Assembly: GCA_934229725.1 (NCBI GenBank)
Contig: CAKQDX010000001.1
Span: 1-64,000 of the forward strand
DNA length: 64,000 bases
Direction: 5' to 3'
Source of the DNA: an uncultured Streptococcus sp.
GTDB taxonomy: Bacteria; Bacillota; Bacilli; Lactobacillales; Streptococcaceae
Shown one piece after another: positions 41,783 through 51,111 of the stretch. The notes under the pieces are model-generated. The model was not told the DNA's origin and searched no databases. It saw nothing but the letters and a program-made list of their open reading frames with translations. The position numbers were made by a program, and so were the translations under genes. Every line of letters starts with the position of its first letter. The first letter of the stretch is position 1.

Positions 41783-42942
41783 TTATTTACCCTTATTGTA
41801 TATACTTTCAAATAGTTTGATGCCGGATCATTAGGATTGACGGTAAAATCCGCTGGCAATTGTTGCAGGTTAACAAAATCCGCCGAAACATCACCCAAGC
41901 CCTTACGCAGTTGCTTTTTAAACTGTTGCACAGTCATATTAGCTGCATTAGTACTTGCGATGATTGTGCCACGCTCTTTCAGGATATCCAGACTCTGTGC
42001 AATCAACTTATGATAATCCTTACTTGCCGAGAAGGTGCGTTTCTTGTTACGAGCAAAACTTGGTGGATCAATAACGATAAGATCGTAGGTCAAACCTTTT
42101 TTCTTGGCATATTTGAAATAATCAAAAACATCCATTACGACCAGGCGATGATTGTCCATACTAAAACCATTAGCCTTAAAATGTGCTGTGGACAATTCAC
42201 GTGACCGCTTAGCTAAATCGACTGAAGTGGTCTCAATTGCACCTCCCATAGCAGCAGCAACTGAAAAAGCCGCCGTATAAGAAAACATATTTAAGACAGA
42301 TTTGCCAAGAGCCAAACCATTGACTAAACCATCACGAACTTCATGCTGATCAAGGAAAATCCCTGTCATCAACCCATCGTTGAGGAAAACGTCATAGGTG
42401 ACTCCATTTTCCAAAATGGTAAAAGTATCAGCTGCCTCTTGTCCAAAAAGATGATCCGATTCAAAATCAAGACCCTTAAAACGGATTTTTTCATAGCCTC
42501 CCAAGACCTCAGGAAAGACCTTTTGAAAAGCCTCTACAATAACATCCTTCAAGGAATAAACAAAGGCATTATACCATGAAAAGAGGGCATAATCTCCATA
42601 TAAATCAATAGTGAGGCCACCAAAGTCATCCCCATCTTGATTAAAGAGACGAAAAGCTGTCGTCAACTCATTGTCATAGTAAGTCTGGCGTTTAAGTTTA
42701 GCCTGTTCAAAAAGCCTCTGAAAATAAGCCAGAGTCAATTTTTGCTTTTTATTGGAGAGAAACCAACCGATGCCTTTGTTTTGGCTAGACAAATAGCCTG
42801 TTCCTAAAAAGGTTTTAGACTGGCTATAAAGATAAATCAACTGATTGTTTTCAGTTACATTTGGAAAATCTTCTGCTAAAAGCAATTGCTTTCCTTGTTT
42901 GATTTTTTTCTCCGCAATGGGACTTACCGTCAATATACTCAT
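41779..42942 (-). CDS. RlmI/RlmK-type 23S rRNA m5C methyltransferase homologue
   Basis: The 387-residue protein from the ATG at 42942 starts MSILTVSPIAEKKIKQGKQ (PUA-like domain), continues with FRLFNQDGDDFGGLTIDLYGDYALFSWYNAFV, and ends with a SAM-binding methyltransferase domain (VLNMFSYTAAFSVAAAMGGA, YDLIVIDPPSFARNKKRTFS). This order is that of the RlmI family, which methylates C1962 of 23S rRNA in E. coli; the exact position in streptococci is not established. It heads the aroD-aroE-aroB-aroC-tyrA operon. A TATAAT box lies only 6 bp before the ATG, with no Shine-Dalgarno sequence, so the mRNA may be leaderless. Confidence 0.8.
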   Translation of the reverse strand: MSILTVSPIAEKKIKQGKQLLLAEDFPNVTENNQLIYLYSQSKTFLGTGYLSSQNKGIGWFLSNKKQKLTLAYFQRLFEQAKLKRQTYYDNELTTAFRLFNQDGDDFGGLTIDLYGDYALFSWYNAFVYSLKDVIVEAFQKVFPEVLGGYEKIRFKGLDFESDHLFGQEAADTFTILENGVTYDVFLNDGLMTGIFLDQHEVRDGLVNGLALGKSVLNMFSYTAAFSVAAAMGGAIETTSVDLAKRSRELSTAHFKANGFSMDNHRLVVMDVFDYFKYAKKKGLTYDLIVIDPPSFARNKKRTFSASKDYHKLIAQSLDILKERGTIIASTNAANMTVQQFKKQLRKGLGDVSADFVNLQQLPADFTVNPNDPASNYLKVYTIRVNK

Positions 42943-42948
42943 GTTACT

Positions 42949-42957
42949 ATTATACCA
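42949..42957 (-). promoter_or_regulatory. Extended -10 promoter directly before the methyltransferase start
   Basis: The minus strand reads TGGTATAAT, then six bases, then ATG. There is no recognisable -35 and no room for a ribosome binding site. Confidence 0.6.
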
Positions 42958-43039
42958 AAAAAATCCTCGTATTTCTGTTTCATAACTAGATTTTAGCAAT
43001 TATATGTTAAGGAATATCACACCAGATGGCAGTAAATTT

Positions 43040-43068
43040 TTGAGAGTCATTTTGTTATTTGGTATAAT
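43040..43068 (+). promoter_or_regulatory. Promoter of the LtaS-like gene
   Basis: TTGAGA (43040-43045) and TATAAT (43063-43068) with 17 bp spacing and an extended -10 TGG; about 35 bp before the TTG start. Confidence 0.75.
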
Positions 43069-43103
43069 GGTTAAGATAATACAGAATCAAAGGAAGTATT
43101 GCT

Positions 43104-45284
43104 TTGAAAAAATTAATTGACGCCTTTTGGAAAGGAGTGTCATCAAGACTTGGATTCATCCTCTTGTTGCTCTTTTTCTACTGGCTAAAAACCATATTCG
43201 CTTATTACGTCAATATTAATCTTGAGTTGGAAAGCAAGTATCAGGTTATGCTTTCGCTGATTAATCCCATTCCGCTAGGGTTAATGCTTCTAGGATTGGG
43301 GCTTTACTTCAAGAAACGACGATTCTTTTATAGCATCACAATTGCTATTTATGTCATCCTTAACCTTCTGCTCATTGCCAATGTGGTTTACTTTGGAGAG
43401 TTTACGGACTTCATCACGGTAAATACCATACTAGCGAGCTCCAGCTCAGCAGCAGGCCTTGGAGACTCAGCCAAAAACCTTTTTGAACCAAGTTATATCT
43501 TTTATTTAATTGATATTCCTTTCTTCATTTACGCTGGTTTTAGAAAGAAACTCAAAACAGACAGTAAACCCTTCAATAAACGAGCTAGTTTTGCCGTTAC
43601 AGCACTGGCGACACTCCTTCTATCGGTTAACCTTTTCTTAGCAGAAGTTAACCGGGGTGAGTTGCTAACACGTGGTTTCTCAAACAACTATATTGTTCGT
43701 GCAATGGGGATTCCCTTCTTTACCGCTTATTCTGGTAACCTGACTTATCAGGCTTCGCAAGCTCGTTCTTCTGCAACAGCGGAGGATATGAAAAAGGTTC
43801 AAGCCTATGTCAAAGAACACTATGCTGCACCAGATCCTAAGTATTTTGGAATCGCAAAGGGGAAAAATGTCATTGTCATTCACCTGGAAAGCTTTCAACA
43901 GTTCCTGATTGATTACAAGCTCCAAGTTGATGGTAAGTCTTATGAAGTAACCCCATTCCTCAATTCCATTTACCATTCAAACGAGACCCTTGCCTTTTCA
44001 AACTTCTTCCACCAAGTCAAGTCAGGGAAAACCTCTGATGCCGAAACCTTGATGGAAACGTCTCTCTTTGGATTAAGTACAGGGTCATACATGGTAAACT
44101 ATGGTGGTACAAACACCGCCTATGCTGCTCCGTCTATTCTTGCTCAAACAGGTGGTTATACATCCGCTGTATTCCACGGCAACACTGGTTCCTTCTGGAA
44201 TCGAAATAACACCTACAAACAGTGGGGTTATAACTATTTCTTCGATTCCTCAGCCTTCACTGAGAAAACCGAGGAAAACTCTTTCCAATATGGTCTAAAC
44301 GATAAGTATATGTTCCCAGGTTCTATCAAATACTTGGAACAAATGCAACAACCGTTCTACGTTAAATACCTAACCGTATCTAACCATTACCCATACACTT
44401 CGTTGTCAGGCGATGAAAAGGAACAAGGTTTCCCACTCGCTGAAACAAAAGATGAAACCGTTAACGGATATTTTGCAACAGCTAACTATCTTGACTCAGC
44501 TATCAAGGACTTCTTCGATTACCTCAAGGCCACTGGTCTTTATGATAACTCCATTATTGTCATGTACGGTGACCACTACGGTATCTCTGATACACGAAGC
44601 AGTAATCTAGCTGATCTTCTTGGAAAAAATTCTGAAACATGGTCTAACTATGACAAAGCCATGCTTCAACGTGTCCCTTATATGATCCATATTCCTGGAT
44701 ATACTGGTGGCGGTATCTCTAACACCTTTGGTGGTGAAGTAGATGCCTTGCCAACACTCCTTCATATTCTTGGTGTCGACACTAGCTCATACATTCAGAT
44801 GGGGCAAGACCTCTTATCACCTGATAATAAGCAGACCGTCGCATTTAGAACATCTGGACAATACGTGACGCCTCAATACACTAGCTATTCTGGTAGACTT
44901 TATAACACTCAAACAGGAGAGGAAATCACCAATCCTGATGAGACGACAAGGAAAAACAACGAAGCCATTCGTAAGGCAGTGGCAACTCAGCTTTCTATGA
45001 GTGACGCTGTTCAGACCGGTGACCTCCTTCGTTTCTACACACCTAACGGCTTAAAACACACCGACCCAAGCACCATCTCTTATACCAAACAAATGGAACA
45101 ACTAAGAGAGATTAATAAAAAACTGAAAGACAAATCGACTAGCCTTTATAAAGAAAAAGGCAACCACTCAACAGCTGATTTGTTCAAGACTCCGTCTTAC
45201 AAAGAGCTTCACCCAACTGAACCCGAAGATTCTGGTTCAAGTTCTAGTTCTTCCGAACAAAGTTCATCTTCTGTACAACAATAG
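43104..45284 (+). CDS. ltaS: LtaS-type lipoteichoic acid synthase (sulfatase family)
   Basis: The 726-residue protein starts with TTG (AAAGGAAG upstream), has five hydrophobic segments in the first 200 residues and a large outer sulfatase-type domain. NVIVIHLESFQQF carries the first metal ligand, SGKTSDAETLMETSLFGL the nucleophilic threonine, and IVMYGDHYG the Asp-His metal pair. LtaS polymerises glycerol-phosphate units from phosphatidylglycerol to make lipoteichoic acid. The C-terminal 100 residues are a hydrophilic extension ending in a Ser-rich tail. It is transcribed alone, divergent from the aro operon, with a strong promoter and terminator. Confidence 0.88.
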   Translation: MKKLIDAFWKGVSSRLGFILLLLFFYWLKTIFAYYVNINLELESKYQVMLSLINPIPLGLMLLGLGLYFKKRRFFYSITIAIYVILNLLLIANVVYFGEFTDFITVNTILASSSSAAGLGDSAKNLFEPSYIFYLIDIPFFIYAGFRKKLKTDSKPFNKRASFAVTALATLLLSVNLFLAEVNRGELLTRGFSNNYIVRAMGIPFFTAYSGNLTYQASQARSSATAEDMKKVQAYVKEHYAAPDPKYFGIAKGKNVIVIHLESFQQFLIDYKLQVDGKSYEVTPFLNSIYHSNETLAFSNFFHQVKSGKTSDAETLMETSLFGLSTGSYMVNYGGTNTAYAAPSILAQTGGYTSAVFHGNTGSFWNRNNTYKQWGYNYFFDSSAFTEKTEENSFQYGLNDKYMFPGSIKYLEQMQQPFYVKYLTVSNHYPYTSLSGDEKEQGFPLAETKDETVNGYFATANYLDSAIKDFFDYLKATGLYDNSIIVMYGDHYGISDTRSSNLADLLGKNSETWSNYDKAMLQRVPYMIHIPGYTGGGISNTFGGEVDALPTLLHILGVDTSSYIQMGQDLLSPDNKQTVAFRTSGQYVTPQYTSYSGRLYNTQTGEEITNPDETTRKNNEAIRKAVATQLSMSDAVQTGDLLRFYTPNGLKHTDPSTISYTKQMEQLREINKKLKDKSTSLYKEKGNHSTADLFKTPSYKELHPTEPEDSGSSSSSSEQSSSSVQQ

Positions 45285-45292
45285 GCTCTAAA

Positions 45293-45318
45293 GGCAGTCC
45301 AATTAGGACTGCTTTTTT
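45293..45318 (+). terminator. Terminator of ltaS
   Basis: GCAGTCC (45294-45300) / GGACTGC (45306-45312) with a 5-nt loop and a TTTTTT tail. Confidence 0.85.
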
Positions 45319-45440
45319 AGTTTACCAACGCTTATATGAAATGCTAATTCCTTAAATAATACCCTCAGACATATTTCTTGCTAGTTTCCTGCAAGCATGA
45401 TTAAATAGGATTTATAAGAAAACTTATAGAGGAGAACAAT

Positions 45441-45626
45441 ATGAATCCATTGGAATTATTTAACCAAGTGAAAGAATTGATCGAGAAAAAAGATTTCGAA
45501 GCTGCCAAAACATTTGTCGAGGACAATAAAGATAATTTAGGCGAATACTTCGACCAAGCAAAAACTCTTGTTTCTGGAAACGAAATGATTAGCGGTGCTT
45601 TAGACAAGATTAAAGGCTTATTCTAA
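45441..45626 (+). CDS. Small acidic helical protein, 61 aa
   Basis: The product begins MNPLELFNQVKELIEKKDFE and is predicted as three amphipathic helices (SGALDKIKGLF at the end) without membrane segments. AGAGGAG lies 7 bp before the ATG. Similar small conserved proteins are widespread in streptococci, often highly expressed, with no known function that I can name. It stands alone and is followed by a good terminator. Confidence 0.7.
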   Translation: MNPLELFNQVKELIEKKDFEAAKTFVEDNKDNLGEYFDQAKTLVSGNEMISGALDKIKGLF

Positions 45627-45636
45627 GCCCAGTTTC

Positions 45637-45669
45637 CCTCAGTCCTAATGGACTGAGGGGATTTTTATT
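45637..45669 (+). terminator. Terminator of the 61-aa gene
   Basis: CCCTCAGTCC / GGACTGAGGGG with a 5-nt loop followed by a T-rich tail. Confidence 0.85.
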
Positions 45670-45750
45670 CAGAAGACTTATTGAAAAGTGTTGGATATCT
45701 GACGTTTTATAAGCTTTTCAACCTTGCCCTTTTCTTGACCCTTGGATAGC

Positions 45751-45781
45751 AAAAAAAGAACCCTAGGTCTAACCTAGAGTC
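45751..45781 (-). terminator. Terminator of eno
   Basis: On the minus strand GACTCTAGGT / ACCTAGGGTT with a 3-nt loop is followed by a run of seven T residues. Confidence 0.8.
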
Positions 45782-45807
45782 CTTAGAAACGTTGTTAAAT
45801 CAACGTT

Positions 45808-47106
45808 TTATTTTTTCAAGTTGTAGAATGATTTCAAACCACGGTATTCTGCAACTTCACCAAGTTGATCTTCGATACGAAGCAATTGATTATATTTAGC
45901 AATACGGTCAGTACGAGACAATGAACCTGTCTTGATTTGACCAGCGTTAGTTGCAACTGCGATGTCAGCGATTGTTGAATCTTCAGTTTCACCTGAACGG
46001 TGTGATACTACTGCAGTGTATCCAGCTTCTTTCGCCATTTCGATAGCGTCGAAAGTTTCAGTCAAAGTACCGATTTGGTTAACTTTGATAAGGATTGAGT
46101 TAGCAGCGTGTTCTGCAATACCTTTTTCAAGGTAAGCTGTGTTAGTTACGAAGAAGTCGTCACCAACCAATTGAACTTTACCACCAAGACGTTCAGTAAG
46201 AGCTTTCCAACCGTCCCAGTCGTTTTCATCCATAGCATCTTCGATTGTGATAATTGGGTATTTGTTAACCAATTCTTCGATGTAATCGATTTGTTCTGCG
46301 GCAGTACGTTTAGCTCCACCTTCACCTTCGAATTTAGTGTAGTCATATACACCGTTTTCGTAGAACTCAGATGATGCACAGTCGAAACCAAGGAATACAT
46401 CTTCACCTGGTTTGTAACCAGCAGTTTCGATAGCTTTGATGATAGTTTCAACAGCATCTTCAGTACCGTCAAATGCTGGTGCGAAACCACCTTCGTCACC
46501 TACGGCTGTTTCAAGACCACGTTCTTTAAGGATTTTTTTAAGAGTGTGGAAGATTTCAGCACCCCAACGAAGAGCTTCTTTGAATGTTGGTGCACCAGCA
46601 GGTACGATCATGAATTCTTGGAAAGCGATTGGAGCATCTGAGTGAGAACCACCGTTGATGATGTTCATCATTGGAGTTGGAAGAACTTTAGTGTTGAATC
46701 CGCCAAGGTAGCTGTAAAGTGGAACTTCAAGGTAGTCAGCAGCTGCGCGTGCTACAGCGATAGACACACCAAGAATAGCGTTGGCACCAAGTTTACCTTT
46801 GTTTGGAGTACCGTCAAGAGCGATCATGGCGCGGTCAATACCTTGTTGATCACGTACGTCGAATCCGATGATGTGTTCAGCAATAACGTTGTTTACGTTA
46901 TCAACTGCTTTTTGAGTACCAAGACCACCGTAACGAGCTTTGTCACCATCACGAAGTTCTACTGCTTCGTGTTCACCAGTTGAAGCTCCTGAAGGAACCA
47001 TACCGCGTCCGAATGCACCAGATTCAGTGTAAACTTCTACTTCAAGTGTTGGGTTACCGCGTGAGTCAAGGACTTCGCGAGCGTAAACATCAGTAATAAT
47101 TGACAT
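45808..47106 (-). CDS. eno: Enolase
   Basis: The 432-residue glycolytic enzyme converts 2-phosphoglycerate to phosphoenolpyruvate. It opens SIITDVYAREVLDSRGNPTLEVEV and shows GVSIAVARAAAD, the metal ligands in VFLGFDCASSEF and ITIEDAMDE, and the catalytic lysine in ILIKVNQIGTLTET and SHRSGETEDSTIAD. Streptococcal enolase can also appear on the cell surface as a plasminogen receptor. It is monocistronic with its own promoter and terminator. The gene uses a small set of favoured codons, as expected for a highly expressed gene. Confidence 0.98.
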   Translation of the reverse strand: MSIITDVYAREVLDSRGNPTLEVEVYTESGAFGRGMVPSGASTGEHEAVELRDGDKARYGGLGTQKAVDNVNNVIAEHIIGFDVRDQQGIDRAMIALDGTPNKGKLGANAILGVSIAVARAAADYLEVPLYSYLGGFNTKVLPTPMMNIINGGSHSDAPIAFQEFMIVPAGAPTFKEALRWGAEIFHTLKKILKERGLETAVGDEGGFAPAFDGTEDAVETIIKAIETAGYKPGEDVFLGFDCASSEFYENGVYDYTKFEGEGGAKRTAAEQIDYIEELVNKYPIITIEDAMDENDWDGWKALTERLGGKVQLVGDDFFVTNTAYLEKGIAEHAANSILIKVNQIGTLTETFDAIEMAKEAGYTAVVSHRSGETEDSTIADIAVATNAGQIKTGSLSRTDRIAKYNQLLRIEDQLGEVAEYRGLKSFYNLKK

Positions 47107-47146
47107 TACAATACTCTCCTTATGAGTTAAATTTTTTTACACCTTT

Positions 47147-47175
47147 ATAGTACCACAATATCAAGGGTTAAGCAA
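47147..47175 (-). promoter_or_regulatory. Promoter of eno
   Basis: Minus strand TTGCTT (47175-47170), 17 bp, TACTAT (47152-47147); about 40 bp upstream of the ATG with AAGGAGAG as ribosome binding site. Confidence 0.6.
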
Positions 47176-47312
47176 ATTAAAACCAGAATTTTCTAGCGAT
47201 TTTCTATTTTTTAATATTTTCAATTAGTTTTGAAAATTTCAGAAAAATAGCTAGATGAAAAGGATTTCAAAATATTGTATAATACTAATAAGAAAACGAA
47301 CAGGAGAACTCT

Positions 47313-47768
47313 ATGACTTCACTTGAAAAAAAGGTGCTCCAATGCGCTAGTGGTGAGAAGCGCTTAAACCCTGATGAATTACGTCATTATTTTGGAACCT
47401 ATGCAGAACGTGTCGTCTTGGCTATTCTATTGGAAAACGCTGAAAAGAAAACTGTAATAGAGGAGTTTCCTAAGATTTTAAAAGATCTGTCATTAACTTA
47501 CCCTCATCTCAGTCTCAAGCTTTCACCCAATCTAGCCGACCAGACACAATTCACCTATATTAAATCTGCCCAAGCGCTCAACATTTCCGCTACTATTGTG
47601 GATGAAGCCAAAGCACACTCACCATATGGAGTCATCGTTCATAGTGATAAGGCAGAAAATCTTGATAAAGTCCTCTTATCAGAGATTCATCCCGATATTC
47701 TCGCTCCTCAAAAAACTGAGCAAACTGTTACCAAAAAAGGATTTTTCGCTAAACTTTTTGGAAAATAA
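47313..47768 (+). CDS. YueI/DUF1694-family protein
   Basis: The 151-residue protein begins MTSLEKKVLQCASGEKRLNPDELRHYFGTYAERVVLAILL and has SPYGVIVHSDKAENLDKVLLS near the end, as in the YueI (DUF1694) family, whose fold resembles ribosomal L7Ae-type proteins but whose function is unknown. The tail KKGFFAKLFGK is a basic amphipathic helix. CAGGAGA precedes the ATG. It is transcribed alone, divergently from eno, from a TATAAT-containing promoter near 47279. Confidence 0.8.
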   Translation: MTSLEKKVLQCASGEKRLNPDELRHYFGTYAERVVLAILLENAEKKTVIEEFPKILKDLSLTYPHLSLKLSPNLADQTQFTYIKSAQALNISATIVDEAKAHSPYGVIVHSDKAENLDKVLLSEIHPDILAPQKTEQTVTKKGFFAKLFGK

Positions 47769-47795
47769 AAGCTGACACAAGGTCGGCTTTTTTCT
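47767..47795. terminator. Terminator between the YueI-like and glycerate kinase genes
   Basis: AAAAGCTGAC and GGTCGGCTTTTTT pair with one wobble; T run on the plus strand and A run at the start allow use from both sides. Confidence 0.6.
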
Positions 47796-47799
47796 TATG

Positions 47800-48915
47800 T
47801 CACAAGGTTTGACTCAACTTGATGAGGTTGCCAATATTGAGTCCTGTTCGATAGAGATTCTCCTTGGCTGAAGCAAGGACTTGGTCTAAAGCTGCTACTT
47901 GTCCAATAATAGGGAATGCAGCTAAAATCCCAGCTACTGGAAAATCAGGTAAGTCATCTTTAAGACTGCCACAGATTGCAATGACTGGAATACCTGATGG
48001 TGTTCGCTTAGCTACACCAATTGGCGCCTTACCGGATAAAGACTGTCTGTCCATACGTCCTTCTCCTACGATGACCAAATCGGCTGACTTTACCCGTTGG
48101 TCAAAATCAACACAATCAAGTACAAAGTCAATACCTGATTTAATTTCAGCACCAGCAAAGGCCACTAAGCCTGCAGCCATGCCTCCTCCAGCACCTGAAC
48201 CAGCAAGCTGTAAGACTTCAGGAGCAAAGGCCTCATAGAATTGTTTCATAGCCTGATCAACCCTTTCAAATTGCGAAGGATCTAATCCCTTTTGCCCACC
48301 AAAAATATAGGTGGCCCCATTCAGTCCACACAGAGGGTTGTCTACGTCTGTGATTAGGCGAATGGTCGTGGCTGACAAATCAACCTTGTCTTGTGATGAT
48401 ACCCTTTTGATAAGGCTAAGATTAGCACCTAGAGGCTCAAGACTCTTTCCTTCAGAGTCATAAAAGCGATAGCCCAATCCATAGGCCATGCCGATACCAC
48501 CATCATTGGTAGCGGAGCCTCCTACACCTATGATAATATCACGTATGCCAGATTGAACTAGATAAACGATCAGTTCACCTACCCCCTGTGTTGTGAGGGT
48601 AAGAGGATGTCGTTTTTCCTCAGGAATTTGCTCCAAGCCACAAATTTCGGCCATCTCAAAAATAGCAGTCTGTCCATCACTGGCATAGGTGACCGAACCA
48701 TCACTCGTATAGGCATGGGGAAGCCTAATCCTTTTCTTTTCAAGATTTAAATTTTCAACAAGAGCATCCAAGGTTCCTTCACCACCGTCACCAATAGGGA
48801 CAAGGTCAAATTCGGCATCAGGCAAGGCTTTCGAAAAGCCCGATTTAAGAGCTAGGGCAACCTCTTTTGCCGATAAACTTTCCTTAAATGAATCAGGTGC
48901 AATCAAAATTCGCAT
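47800..48915 (-). CDS. glxK: Glycerate kinase
   Basis: The 371-residue protein matches the GarK/GlxK class: MRILIAPDSFKESLSAKEVA at the start, IGDGGEGTLDALV, GVGGSATNDGGIGMAYGLG, GSGAGGGMAAGLVAF and GEGRMDRQSLSGKAP. It phosphorylates D-glycerate (2-phosphoglycerate in this class) and feeds it into glycolysis, one step above enolase, which is encoded nearby on the same strand. It is followed by a terminator and preceded by the MmcQ/YjbR-like gene 12 bp upstream. Confidence 0.93.
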   Translation of the reverse strand: MRILIAPDSFKESLSAKEVALALKSGFSKALPDAEFDLVPIGDGGEGTLDALVENLNLEKKRIRLPHAYTSDGSVTYASDGQTAIFEMAEICGLEQIPEEKRHPLTLTTQGVGELIVYLVQSGIRDIIIGVGGSATNDGGIGMAYGLGYRFYDSEGKSLEPLGANLSLIKRVSSQDKVDLSATTIRLITDVDNPLCGLNGATYIFGGQKGLDPSQFERVDQAMKQFYEAFAPEVLQLAGSGAGGGMAAGLVAFAGAEIKSGIDFVLDCVDFDQRVKSADLVIVGEGRMDRQSLSGKAPIGVAKRTPSGIPVIAICGSLKDDLPDFPVAGILAAFPIIGQVAALDQVLASAKENLYRTGLNIGNLIKLSQTL

Positions 48916-48927
48916 GATTCTCTCCTT

Positions 48928-49995
48928 TCATTTTCCTTTCAAGTAAGGAGACATAGCCTGGACCAGTTCATCCGTCATATGGCGTGGTCCTCGAACTGTT
49001 TTAATTCCCAAGTTCTTTAAAATCTCACTGTTAAAGTCCTTATCCTTAAAAGTGTGTAACAGTTTGATTCGCATCAATGCCTTAATACTCTTCTCTTCAC
49101 GGTAACCCTGATTGGGTATATTAGCCTCCAAGACTTGACAGAGGTAACGGATAGCCTTGGTAGGTGCCGTAATATAGATGGCAACGAAATCTCCCTTTTG
49201 CATACTCGCTTTCTGGGTCCACAGAATCTCCTTATTTGCTGAAAATTCCGCTCCAATATCATAATATTTCAGATTAGCTGGTATAAGCCAATAGTGAGGC
49301 TCTGAAGTTTTGCGAAGATGTTTAGGAGCCACTAGGGAACGACTCCTAGCAACAAGCTTAAAAACCACCTCATCTGGCAGTGTCTCATCTAAGACAAGAC
49401 TAATCCAACTTTTCTTAGACATGTGATAACTAGGAAAAATTCCTTCCATTTTCATGAGTTGTTCCATATACTTGGGGTCAACCTTAAGATTAACCACATC
49501 ATAAATCTGGTCTGCCTTTTTACTCTCAAGCCCTAGTTTCTCTCCTTTGAGAGGAAATAGCAAGGCGTACCACTTACCAGCAATTCGATAAGAAAGATAG
49601 TCTGGATGTTTCTCAAATGGATGATCTGCCTGGTCCGTATACTCCTGAGTCAAGAAGTTTGCCAGACGATTAGCTTGTGGAGATGAGAACAATTGATCCT
49701 CATAACAGGATTCAGCCACTTGCGAAAGGAGTGCTCCATAGGCTTGTCTGACTTGACCCACATAGGTCCCCCTCGCTTGGGGACTACGAAAGGTATCATA
49801 GGGCTCATTAAGGTCAATGTCTAGAACCTGTCCACTTAGATTACCTTCTTTATCAATGAGTAGTCTAGCTTCAAGTTCTTGATCAATGAGTGGTTTTCTT
49901 AATTCCCATCCTTTATCGGTGGCCCTGAATCCGAAGGCCTCCAGGCTCTCAGGGTTTAACCGTTTCTGTTTAAAATAGTCATCCTCAAAAGTCAT
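48928..49995 (-). CDS. MmcQ/YjbR-like protein fused to an EVE/PUA-like domain
   Basis: From the ATG at 49995 (GGGAGGAA just upstream) the protein has 355 residues. A central part (about 120-220: HPDYLSYRIAGKWYALLFPL, LNLKVDP-like VNLKVDPKYMEQLM, IFPSYHMSKKSWISLVLDE) is a MmcQ/YjbR domain. Next comes HYWLIPANLKYYDIGAEF...GDFVAIYITAPTKAIRYLCQVLE (about 245-310), which resembles an EVE/PUA-like domain, a fold that binds modified nucleotides. Function of the combination is unknown; a nucleic-acid-binding role is inferred. It lies between ccpA and the glycerate kinase gene, all on the minus strand. Confidence 0.7.
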   Translation of the reverse strand: MTFEDDYFKQKRLNPESLEAFGFRATDKGWELRKPLIDQELEARLLIDKEGNLSGQVLDIDLNEPYDTFRSPQARGTYVGQVRQAYGALLSQVAESCYEDQLFSSPQANRLANFLTQEYTDQADHPFEKHPDYLSYRIAGKWYALLFPLKGEKLGLESKKADQIYDVVNLKVDPKYMEQLMKMEGIFPSYHMSKKSWISLVLDETLPDEVVFKLVARSRSLVAPKHLRKTSEPHYWLIPANLKYYDIGAEFSANKEILWTQKASMQKGDFVAIYITAPTKAIRYLCQVLEANIPNQGYREEKSIKALMRIKLLHTFKDKDFNSEILKNLGIKTVRGPRHMTDELVQAMSPYLKGK

Positions 49996-50052
49996 TATTC
50001 CTCCCTTTTCTAAAAGGAAAAGTTGAGACAACATCATGCCTCAACTCCTTTT

Positions 50053-51054
50053 TTATTTCGTTGACTGACGTAAGGTAAGACCGTGATTCAGAATAACATC
50101 TTTTTCTTCTAGTTCTTCCTTATTCATAATTTTAGTCAACATACGCATGCTAACTGCCCCTAAATCATAGAGAGGGAGACTGATACTTGTTAGATTTGGA
50201 CGGGTGTAACTTGTAATCGGTGAATCATTGCTGGTAATGATTTCAAAATCTTCAGGAACCGATTTACCTGCTGCAAAAAGACCATTTAAGAGGCCTGCAG
50301 CCAATTCGTCTTCTCCCACATAGGCAGCCGTAGCTCCAGAGTTCAAGACACGTTGTGCCAAATCAAAACCATCTTTGTAGCTATACTTAGCTTCGAAGAC
50401 AAGTCCCTCGTTGTAGCGCAAATTATTTTTTTCAAGTCCTGCCTTATAACCAACCAAACGAAGCTTACCATTAATATCATCAATCAGTGGTCCAGATACA
50501 AAAGCAACCTTTTCATTGTTTTTAGCAAGCTGTGTAATAGCATCTTCAACGGAAACCTTATAATCGATGTTAACACTTGGCAATTGATTTTCAAGGTCAA
50601 CTGTACCAGCTAAAACAATTGGTGTACGGGTACGAGAGAATTCTGCACGGATTTTTTCTGTCAGATGGTACCCCATGAAAATGATACCATCAACTTGTTT
50701 AGCAAATAGAGAATTGATGACTGCAACTTCATGATCATCGTTTTCATCACTGGAAGCAAGAACAATATTATACTTGTACATAGAGGCGATGTCATCAATA
50801 CCTTTTGCCAGAGTCGCAAAATAGCTATTAGCAATATTTGGAATAACAACTCCTACAGTAGTGGTTTTCTTACTCGCCAAGCCACGCGCAACTGCATTTG
50901 GACGATAATCCAGACGATCAATGACTTCGAGCACTTTTTTTCGAGTGTTTTCTTTTACATTTTTATTTCCATTTACAACACGAGAGACCGTCGCCATAGA
51001 CACACCAGCTTCGCGGGCAACGTCGTAAATAGTAATCGTTTCATCAGTATTCAT
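50053..51054 (-). CDS. ccpA: Catabolite control protein A
   Basis: The 333-residue LacI/GalR regulator has a helix-turn-helix TIYDVAREAGVSMATVSRVVNG (residues 8-29), the hinge helix RPNAVARGLASKKT, and a periplasmic-binding-like effector domain typical of CcpA. It binds cre sites when complexed with HPr(Ser-P) and controls carbon catabolite repression. The position divergent from pepQ is the usual one in lactic acid bacteria and streptococci. A cre-like palindrome lies in the shared upstream region, pointing to autoregulation. Confidence 0.95.
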   Translation of the reverse strand: MNTDETITIYDVAREAGVSMATVSRVVNGNKNVKENTRKKVLEVIDRLDYRPNAVARGLASKKTTTVGVVIPNIANSYFATLAKGIDDIASMYKYNIVLASSDENDDHEVAVINSLFAKQVDGIIFMGYHLTEKIRAEFSRTRTPIVLAGTVDLENQLPSVNIDYKVSVEDAITQLAKNNEKVAFVSGPLIDDINGKLRLVGYKAGLEKNNLRYNEGLVFEAKYSYKDGFDLAQRVLNSGATAAYVGEDELAAGLLNGLFAAGKSVPEDFEIITSNDSPITSYTRPNLTSISLPLYDLGAVSMRMLTKIMNKEELEEKDVILNHGLTLRQSTK

Positions 51055-51111
51055 AAAAACACATCCTTTCTAACATAACGCTCACTTATCCAAGGTAATT
51101 GTAGCAAATTT

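Noticed and set aside
35442..42942. T-box or other riboswitch controlling the aro genes
   Set aside because: The upstream gaps are too short and no T-box sequence was found; the first gene may even be leaderless.
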